DNA of 64,000 bases from Sinorhizobium americanum (GTDB taxonomy: Bacteria > Pseudomonadota > Alphaproteobacteria > Rhizobiales > Rhizobiaceae), in the NCBI RefSeq assembly GCF_001651855.1, contig NZ_LNQC01000049.1, positions 124,001 through 188,000 of the forward strand. The letters run 5' to 3'. The notes beneath the pieces are model-generated. The model searched no databases, was not told the DNA's origin, and was given only the letters and a program-made list of their open reading frames with translations. Shown here piece by piece: positions 16,030 to 22,508 of the stretch (the first letter of the stretch is position 1; every line of letters begins with the position of its first letter). Both the position numbers and the translations under genes were made by a program.

Positions 16030-17144
16030 TCGGCGGCCTCCCGCGCAACACTGCTATCGTTGGCAAGTCGGATGCGCTTCAATGTGAGGACTGCTCGCTC
16101 TGCCTGGTTGAGCGGAAACCTCGTTCGCCAGGTAAGCATCGCCAAGTCCCGCCCATCGCGAAAATCGAAATGCACGCCGTCGAGTGTCAGCATGTGCCAG
16201 CCGGCGCTTCCTTCATCGGCACCTTCACAGTGAGCGCCCAACCTGATGCCCGGCAGCCTGCCGCGCGCCGCCTTGTGCTCACGATGCAGGTTAACTAGTT
16301 CGTACTCCTCATCGCCCTGCAAATGCGGTGTGGCGATCAGATCAGGATGGGCGCACTGCCAGAAGCGCGGATCAAAATCCTCCGGCAGCAGCGGGTGGCG
16401 CTCTTCCAGCCACGTGTCATCATAAGTGCCGGCAAACTGCTGACGCTGGCGCCACCAGGGTGAGATGGGGCCAAACCCTTGTGGTGAACGGTCATGCTGT
16501 TCCCAGTCGCGAACCGGATTGTCGGGGTTATCGATCTGATGAGCGGCAAGCGCTGCTTCGGGGTCACCGTACGAGAAGTCGAGCAGTCCCGGGCCAAGCG
16601 GATTTTCCCGATGCACATCTGCCGGCGAATCTTCCGCCTCCGTGCCCATGACTGGCCCGCCGAAAGCCTTCGCCCATGTCAGTTCCACCTGGCCCACGGG
16701 TTCCGGTTCGCTGAGAGTCCAGCCTGTCAACAGCCGCTTCGGATCTCGCGCGAACAGCCCCGACCAGGTCAGTTTCGTTTGCGGGAGCCATTGTCGTGGG
16801 CCGGTCACTAGGAGGCGCTTGCGCAGCCGGTCGCCGACACGAATTTCCGCTGGCCATTCCCGCGCCGGGGCGCCGTTTGGAGCAAAGCTCGAGCCGAGGA
16901 ACGTTACATCCGTGCCAGGCTTCTCCGGCACGAGATCGCTCTGCCGCAAAAGCACCGACGCGTGAGGGTCGCCTTCGTAGACATCCTCGTATTGAAAAGG
17001 CGCGGGATTGGGTGCAGGTTTGAGCACGCCATCCTGCCGATGCTCGAAGCTCGCCCGCACAGCGACGACGCAATCTAAGCCGCCATCACGGGCAAACTGA
17101 CGAAACGCGATCGCCTGCGCTGGAGTCTGATTGTCGAGCCGCAA
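16026..17144 (-). CDS. DUF2169 T6SS effector adaptor
   Basis: 372 aa from a TTG start supported by GAGGGG 5 nt upstream. DUF2169 features include a beta-rich first half with LDNQTPAQA and VVVAVRASF-like strands (seen as CVVAVRASF), GGP in the AKAFGGPV segment, and GPISPWWRQRQQFAGTYDDTWLEERHPLLPEDFDPRFWQCAHPDL, the longest conserved block, of which only the WWRQRQQFAGTYDDTW part is diagnostic. Such adaptors couple a DUF4150/PAAR effector to VgrG in the producing cell. It sits 12 bp after vgrG and overlaps the effector gene by ATGA. Confidence 0.85.
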   Translation of the reverse strand: MRLDNQTPAQAIAFRQFARDGGLDCVVAVRASFEHRQDGVLKPAPNPAPFQYEDVYEGDPHASVLLRQSDLVPEKPGTDVTFLGSSFAPNGAPAREWPAEIRVGDRLRKRLLVTGPRQWLPQTKLTWSGLFARDPKRLLTGWTLSEPEPVGQVELTWAKAFGGPVMGTEAEDSPADVHRENPLGPGLLDFSYGDPEAALAAHQIDNPDNPVRDWEQHDRSPQGFGPISPWWRQRQQFAGTYDDTWLEERHPLLPEDFDPRFWQCAHPDLIATPHLQGDEEYELVNLHREHKAARGRLPGIRLGAHCEGADEGSAGWHMLTLDGVHFDFRDGRDLAMLTWRTRFPLNQAERAVLTLKRIRLANDSSVAREAAE

Positions 17145-17156
17145 GAGTCCCCTCGC

Positions 17157-19442
17157 CTAGTTCAGGTCAATCGGCTTGCCGCGCATCTGGAAATGCTCGG
17201 TGGCGACGAAGTTGAAGGTCTTGCCGAGGATGATCACCTCGCCATTCGCTTTCATGATGAATTTCGAATCGCCGCACTCGATGACGAACTCTTCGCCCAC
17301 GGCGATCTTCTTGAATTTCCCCACACTCTCCAGCGACGTCTGGCCGACATTCGTCACCTTGCTGACGCCGATCTGCTCCGCCCGCGCCACGCCGATCGTG
17401 TCCGATTTGAACGATCCGACGATCGTGTTCATGATCCCCGGCAGCGGAAACAATCCCGAGGCCGCATCGCCGACGCCGGTGCCGGAGCCGGCGAGCGCGG
17501 TGCCGGCATCGGCGCGGGGGCTTGAACCGGCGACCACGCCCTCGCGGCTGCCGAGGCCGCCGGCGTTTAGGAAGCCGAGCGCCGAGGAGGCGAGCGTGCC
17601 GGCGAAGGCGGCAAGCGCCGGACCGCCGCCACCGGCGATTTGGCCGGCCTGGGCGAGCAGCCCGGCGGTGTGGCCGGAGAGCCCCTGAACGGCGCCCATC
17701 AGCGCCATCGCCATCGGGCCGGTACCGCCCACCACCGTGTTCATCGAGCCGCCGATCTCGTGTTTCTGGTTGCCGCCGACCTCGACGGCGCGGTTGGCGC
17801 CGATCGAGGCGACCTCGTGCCGGTCGATGCGCTTGGTGCGGTCGTTCAAGACCCGCGTCGTCTGGTCCTTCTGGGCGTGGAAGAACTGGTTCTCCTTCCC
17901 CGCTTCGTCCTCGAAGGTGATCTCGTTGAAGCCGCTGCCCTTGTGGCTGTTCGAGCGCAGCACCATCCGGGTCTTGTTGGCCGGCAAATCATAGGGCACC
18001 GGATTGGCCGGGTTCGGCACGACGCCGGTCACCAGCGGCCGATCCGGGTCGCCGTCGACGAAGGCGACCATCACCTCCATGCCGATGCGCGGGATCACCT
18101 GCGCCCCCCAGGTGCCGCCGCCCCAGCTTTGCGCCACCCGCACCCAGCACGTATCGGAGCCGTCCTTCTTCGCCTTACGGTCCCAGGGGAACCACAGCTT
18201 GATGCGGCCGTATTTGTCCGGGTGGATCTCCTCGCCCGGCGGGCCGGCGACGAGCGCCACCTGGGTGCCTTCGATGCGCGGCCGCTTCGTCTGCCGGTGC
18301 GGCGTCATCGGCACGCGCGCCGGCACCGCCTCGAATGTGTTCGTATATTCCGGATCGTTGGAGTTGGTCTCGTAGGAGCGGTCGACCACCGTCTGGCGCA
18401 TCGAGACGACCACATGCTCCTCGTAGGCATGCTCGGGATGGGCGACCTCGTAAGGGGTGAAGCGGCGGCCGACCTCGATGACGCGCGAGGTGGAGCGGCC
18501 GGAGACACGGTCGTGGTCGGCCTCGCTTGCCTGCGCGCGCAGCTTCTGGGCCCGCTCGGCCTCGGCGACGGTCGATATCCGCGAGGGGTATTCGTAGAGC
18601 TCGCGCTTCATCGCGTCGGGCATCTGCACCAGCGACGGTGTCGCGTTGCCCGGCACCATGCGCGGCGTCTCGAAGTTCCAGTCGGCGCCGGCGCGCTGGC
18701 CGGGCACGTAGGAAAAACGCCGCGACCAGTCGTTGATGTGGTTGCGGTCCGACGAGCCCTGCGCCAGCCGCACCCGGCTTTCTCCTTGCGCCGAGGCGGA
18801 CGGCTTGGCCCAAGAAATGGCGCTGTCGGCGACACAGAGCCGGTGGCTGCCCTTCTCGTGAATGAACCAGAAGAACAGCCCGTCCTCCTCGAAGCGGCGC
18901 AGCAGGAAGTCGAGATCGGTTTCGTTCCACTGCACCGAATAATGCTGCGGCGGCGGCCGCGAGACGATGCCGGAGACGTCCGGGGCGGGAATGCCATGCT
19001 CGGAAAACAGCGTCTCGACGATGTCGACCGCAGTCTTGTCCATCCAGATGCGGCAGTCGGAGCGGCGCGACAAGAGCCACATCTGCGGACGCAGCACCAG
19101 CGAATAGGCACGCAAGCCGCGGCTGACGGGCGGGCCTTCGTTGAGCTCGGTGACCAGGCCGTTGAACGGACGGCGGACACCGCCGTCGTCTTCCTCGCCC
19201 TGCTGAACCTCGATCGACAGGTCGACCAGCCGGCCGATCAATTCCTCGGGCTTCACCGTCTCGCGCTTGGCACGCACCGACAGGCGGATCTCGAAGAGTT
19301 TCGACACCGCCTCTTCGATCTCGACCCGCTCCGGCAGCAGCTGGTCCTCGCCGAGCGGCGAGGAGACCTTCAGGATGCGGCTTGCCTGGATGAAATCAGC
19401 GGCAAAGGATTGAAGATCGTCCATATCGTCAAGTCCCGTCAT
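17157..19442 (-). CDS. vgrG: T6SS spike protein VgrG (TssI)
   Basis: 761 aa. The gp27/gp5-like body is complete: the gp27-like region spans about 20-390, then the gp5 OB-fold (DKYGRIKLWFPWDRK; SWGGGTWGAQVIPRIGMEV; DGDPDRPLVTG), then the EITFEDEAGKENQFFHAQKD segment and a VGGNQ beta-helix start. An unusual Ala/Gly-rich, weakly hydrophobic insertion (about 575-680) interrupts the needle before it resumes as IGVSKVTNVGQTSLESVG. No extra enzymatic C-terminal domain is seen, so the effector is delivered through the DUF2169/DUF4150 pair encoded next. Last of the structural genes in the clpV-hcp operon. Confidence 0.95.
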   Translation of the reverse strand: MTGLDDMDDLQSFAADFIQASRILKVSSPLGEDQLLPERVEIEEAVSKLFEIRLSVRAKRETVKPEELIGRLVDLSIEVQQGEEDDGGVRRPFNGLVTELNEGPPVSRGLRAYSLVLRPQMWLLSRRSDCRIWMDKTAVDIVETLFSEHGIPAPDVSGIVSRPPPQHYSVQWNETDLDFLLRRFEEDGLFFWFIHEKGSHRLCVADSAISWAKPSASAQGESRVRLAQGSSDRNHINDWSRRFSYVPGQRAGADWNFETPRMVPGNATPSLVQMPDAMKRELYEYPSRISTVAEAERAQKLRAQASEADHDRVSGRSTSRVIEVGRRFTPYEVAHPEHAYEEHVVVSMRQTVVDRSYETNSNDPEYTNTFEAVPARVPMTPHRQTKRPRIEGTQVALVAGPPGEEIHPDKYGRIKLWFPWDRKAKKDGSDTCWVRVAQSWGGGTWGAQVIPRIGMEVMVAFVDGDPDRPLVTGVVPNPANPVPYDLPANKTRMVLRSNSHKGSGFNEITFEDEAGKENQFFHAQKDQTTRVLNDRTKRIDRHEVASIGANRAVEVGGNQKHEIGGSMNTVVGGTGPMAMALMGAVQGLSGHTAGLLAQAGQIAGGGGPALAAFAGTLASSALGFLNAGGLGSREGVVAGSSPRADAGTALAGSGTGVGDAASGLFPLPGIMNTIVGSFKSDTIGVARAEQIGVSKVTNVGQTSLESVGKFKKIAVGEEFVIECGDSKFIMKANGEVIILGKTFNFVATEHFQMRGKPIDLN

Positions 19443-19457
19443 GATGGAAGCGCTCGG

Positions 19458-20369
19458 TCACTGTTGTTGTGGCCGAGGATGCGTTTGGAGATAGCCCGCC
19501 AGCCCAGAGAAATACGCGTGCAGCATTCTGGTATTCGCCTGGTCGGACACTTGCACGTAACTGTCGACAAGCGCCTTGCGCTTGGCTTTTCCACCGGAAC
19601 TTCGATAGAAATCCAACAGGACCGACAGATCTTCGGAAGATAAAGTCGCCAGGATAAAGCTTAGCCGCCCTTGTTCTTCCAGGCGCGCCACATCCTTGGG
19701 AACCGGCTTTTCGTTCTCGTTTCTGGAACGCAGCGATGCAATGACATGCGGCGTTTCGGAAGAGGACGCCAATTCCGCCGCACTCGGGTCGGAGAACGCC
19801 TCCATCGCGGCATATATTAGTTGCGACGTGAAGGCGGTCTCGACAGCAAGCTCCGGGGCCGCCATCAGATCGGTCAGTTGGCGGATACGCGCGCCGGTCT
19901 CCGGGTCGGCAAGACGCGCTTCGATTTCCTTTGCCGCAGTCTGGTCCTGCGCTTCGTAAATCCGTGCGATCTTTCCACGGCCCGCTTCGAAGGCCGCGGC
20001 CGCCCTGGCGAACGCCTCGGGATCGATGGACCCGCCATCCACCTCGCCGATATTCTTCAAGATCGCGGCGCCCATGCTTTCCGAGTCGAATGAAGAGTGG
20101 ACCGCAGTCTCGAGCAAAGCCTCCGCCGCCGGAACCTCCGCATTCCCGTTTTCGGCAAGCGCCTTCGAGACAGTCTTGACCGCCGACGGCGCACCGGAAA
20201 GGCGGAGATTTACCTGTTCAATCTGAACAAGCGATTGATCGATCGGGTTGGATGTGCCGGCGATCACAGGGGCACATCCGGCCACGATACAGGCCAGCAC
20301 AGGCAAGACCAGCCGGCGCATGCGGCCGTTCAATCCGGGAGGCTTTGGAAGACGAGGAGTCAACACCAT
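19458..20369 (-). CDS. Putative lipoprotein in the hcp-vgrG interval
   Basis: 303 aa; a lipoprotein signal with lipobox VAGC, followed by a mainly helical, Ala/Glu-rich body. The C-terminal part (LSSEDLSVLLDFYRSSGGKAK ... MLHAYFSGLAGYL) recalls DUF2059-type domains. It is too large and too helical for TssJ. A GGGGG tract precedes the ATG at 20369; a second ATG at 20321 is possible. It starts 9 bp after the unknown gene at 20379 and ends 15 bp before vgrG, so it is cotranscribed with both. An envelope immunity or accessory role is inference. Confidence 0.6.
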   Translation of the reverse strand: MVLTPRLPKPPGLNGRMRRLVLPVLACIVAGCAPVIAGTSNPIDQSLVQIEQVNLRLSGAPSAVKTVSKALAENGNAEVPAAEALLETAVHSSFDSESMGAAILKNIGEVDGGSIDPEAFARAAAAFEAGRGKIARIYEAQDQTAAKEIEARLADPETGARIRQLTDLMAAPELAVETAFTSQLIYAAMEAFSDPSAAELASSSETPHVIASLRSRNENEKPVPKDVARLEEQGRLSFILATLSSEDLSVLLDFYRSSGGKAKRKALVDSYVQVSDQANTRMLHAYFSGLAGYLQTHPRPQQQ

Positions 20370-20378
20370 CCCCCTGCC

Positions 20379-21467
20379 CTAGATCATCCGGACGTCGACG
20401 AGCTGCTTGGGGCGCGCATCGGCAGAAAGCCGGTTGATGATCTGCTCGGCCCTGATCATTTGGGCGCGGCCGGTCGGATCGATCAGGATTTTCTCGGCGA
20501 AGTTCTGCTGCGGGTAGAACGGCGAGCCGCCGTACTGACGGCTGAGCGTGTCGATGCGCTCCCTGACGGCAGAGCCGATATTGGAATATTCGATGCGCGT
20601 GCCCGGTTCGAATGGCTGCAGCAGCTTGCCGGTCAGCCGCGGTGCGGTTTCTCGCGGATAGTCCGCCGCCGAGGGCATTTGCGGAATAGGCTTCCGGGCG
20701 AGCACGAGTTCCCGGGTGGTGCCCGGAACACTGCCGCCGGTCGGCGGCACGAATGTCACGAGCCGATCCGAATCCATGACGGCGCTCATGTAGAAAAGCA
20801 GTTCCATTTTCTGGGACAGCCTGTTTTCGTCCACCCGTCTGCCAGCGGGCGGGTTGCAGAAGGGCGTCTTGCCGACGAGATCGGCGACCTTCAGCTTGTC
20901 CGTTTCGGAAATCGCCCTGTCGTCCCGCACGCCCGCGATGAATTCATGAACACAGATGTGATTGACGTTTATGAAATCCTCGATCCGCGTCAGGAAATTG
21001 ATGGCCGTCGGCGAAGACGCGATGGGCGCGCTGCTGGTCAGCTTTTCCGCGGCACTGGTGATCTGCTTGCCCGCAAACTTCTTGGCCTCATCCAAAATTC
21101 CGCCGAGCGCAAACATCACCACCTTGTTGCTGGCGGCCGCATGCATCAGGTCAAAGGTGCGATTGAGATTGTTGTTGCAGACCACGCGAAGCGCCGCGCG
21201 ACCTGCCAGCACCCGCAACGAGGCGGTCGCGAAGGCAGCCATCAGGACGCTGCCGCTCAACACGGAAGCAGCAAATACGAAAAGCTCCGCCGTCATCTTG
21301 TCGCGCGCTTCCTGGGCCTTCAGCGTCCGCTGGAAATTTTCCACGGCGAGGTCATAGGCGCGCACGTAAGGATTGGCGACGTTCGACTGCCATTGGGACT
21401 TGTATTTCGGCAGTTCCACGAGAATGTCAGTCAAACGATCAGTTGCGGACGACACGATCATCTCCAT
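20379..21467 (-). CDS. Unrecognised membrane-associated protein, candidate T6SS effector
   Basis: About 362 aa. A helical N-terminus (TDRLTDILVELPKYKSQW) is followed by hydrophobic stretches (about 65-100, ELFVFAASVLSGSVLMAAF) and a soluble C-terminal half with no motif I recognise. ATGs at 21467 and 21461 are possible, but GGAG lies 6 nt before a GTG at 21455, which may be the true start; all overlap the 3' end of the Rap1a-like gene. The frame to 21890 is a shadow of that gene. In Agrobacterium the equivalent tai/tae position between hcp and vgrG encodes an effector-immunity pair, so an envelope-acting effector is a reasonable inference. It lacks an obvious amidase (Tae) active site. Confidence 0.5.
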   Translation of the reverse strand: MEMIVSSATDRLTDILVELPKYKSQWQSNVANPYVRAYDLAVENFQRTLKAQEARDKMTAELFVFAASVLSGSVLMAAFATASLRVLAGRAALRVVCNNNLNRTFDLMHAAASNKVVMFALGGILDEAKKFAGKQITSAAEKLTSSAPIASSPTAINFLTRIEDFINVNHICVHEFIAGVRDDRAISETDKLKVADLVGKTPFCNPPAGRRVDENRLSQKMELLFYMSAVMDSDRLVTFVPPTGGSVPGTTRELVLARKPIPQMPSAADYPRETAPRLTGKLLQPFEPGTRIEYSNIGSAVRERIDTLSRQYGGSPFYPQQNFAEKILIDPTGRAQMIRAEQIINRLSADARPKQLVDVRMI

Positions 21468-21924
21468 TGTCCAGACTGTGCATAGTGTTCCGCGATCCCG
21501 TGACGACGGCTTGCGAACCGCACGGAAACGACTGTGCCAGCGCCTCGCCGACCAGCGTCGCGGCGTTCTCGTTGAGCCGTTCGGTCGGGAGATCGCCGAG
21601 ATGGGTGTGGACCCGGTCGGCCAGTTCGTGAGGAACGACCGTGCCTGCTCCGCACCATCGCGTCCCGCTAGTGGCATCGGCAATGCCGGCGATGTAGGCG
21701 TTGCCGCCGGCACTCGACAACATCCGGCGGGTCTCCTCGTTCGACGCCTCGGGCACGAGCTTGCCCTCCAGGGCCTCGACCAGTTCCGACCCGCTGAAAA
21801 TCCACGTGCGCGCCGGTTCGTCGGCCAATGCCGGCGTGTAGAGCAGCGCGGCGGCGATAACACAGCCGACCGCCAGCAGATTGCCTGCAAGACGACGCAT
21901 TGCGGGGTCGTGAATTGAAGACAT
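21439..21924 (-). CDS. Rap1a/Tai-like periplasmic immunity protein
   Basis: 161 aa with signal peptide (cleavage after residue 34, TPALA/DEP). The mature domain carries the Rap1a/Tai pattern: YIAGIADA, a Cys in RWCGAGTV, LADRVHTHLGDLP, and NENAATLVGEALAQSFPC with a second Cys for a likely disulfide. Rap1a/Tai proteins neutralise peptidoglycan-amidase effectors in the periplasm. GAGG 5 nt upstream supports the start. It follows hcp by 68 bp and overlaps the unknown gene at 20379-21467, its presumed partner. Confidence 0.75.
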   Translation of the reverse strand: MSSIHDPAMRRLAGNLLAVGCVIAAALLYTPALADEPARTWIFSGSELVEALEGKLVPEASNEETRRMLSSAGGNAYIAGIADATSGTRWCGAGTVVPHELADRVHTHLGDLPTERLNENAATLVGEALAQSFPCGSQAVVTGSRNTMHSLDNGDDRVVRN

Positions 21925-21992
21925 GAACGCCTCGATCGGTACGATACGGGAAGCCGTCGGCGCGAATGTCGCGCCGACGGCCGATGAAGCGA

Positions 21993-22469
21993 TCAGGCCG
22001 CCTTGGTGGTCGCCAGATCGTAGGAAGCGATCATCGGCGACTGCGGCGAGTGGTTGTCGTCATACGGCGTGTACTTCACTTCGAGCTTGGTGAAGTTGAG
22101 CTTGATCGTCTCGACCGGGCGGTCGCCGTTGGAATCGATCGAGTAGCTGGCGATCAACGTGTTGGTCAGCGAGTATTCGATATAGGTGTCGCCCGGATTG
22201 CCCGTCGTCACCAGGTGAATGACGGCGCGCTTGCCGGTGCGGCCCGAGCAAGCCTCCTGGAACAGCTTCGTTGAGGAGGAATCGCTGACCTTCGTCAGGA
22301 TCACTTCCGAAACCGTCGGCTCCGAAGCCTCGCGGTTGGCGGCAGAGCCGGCGGAGGTGTTCATGTTGCGCGAAACGTTCCAGTGGATCGCTTCGATGTC
22401 CATCCACTTGCGGTGCTGCTCGTGGGTGGCATCACCCTGAATACCGTCGATCTGCAGGTAAATCGGCAT
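21993..22469 (-). CDS. hcp: T6SS tube protein Hcp (TssD)
   Basis: 158 aa, full length. Family landmarks: MPIYLQIDGIQGDATHEQH, IHWNVSRNMNTSAG, EVILTKVSDSSSTKLFQEAC and KLNFTKLEVKY near the end. It stacks as hexamers inside the TssBC sheath and is secreted. It lies 39 bp after clpV. Confidence 0.95.
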   Translation of the reverse strand: MPIYLQIDGIQGDATHEQHRKWMDIEAIHWNVSRNMNTSAGSAANREASEPTVSEVILTKVSDSSSTKLFQEACSGRTGKRAVIHLVTTGNPGDTYIEYSLTNTLIASYSIDSNGDRPVETIKLNFTKLEVKYTPYDDNHSPQSPMIASYDLATTKAA

Positions 22470-22508
22470 GCTTGACTCTCCTGTTGGGATTGCGTTTGCC
22501 CTGTCGCT

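Noticed and set aside
17640-19643. 667-codon plus-strand open frame
   Set aside because: It lies fully antisense to vgrG, is rich in His/Arg/Gly and shows no domain; it is a shadow caused by high GC.
19458-20369. Lipoprotein as TssJ
   Set aside because: 303 aa, helical and in the hcp-vgrG operon, whereas TssJ is a small beta-sandwich lipoprotein encoded with tssL/tssM; rhizobial imp-type systems lack it.
20379-21467. Tae4-type amidase effector
   Set aside because: The position fits, but I see no NlpC/P60-like Cys-His arrangement, and the hydrophobic stretches do not fit a small amidase.
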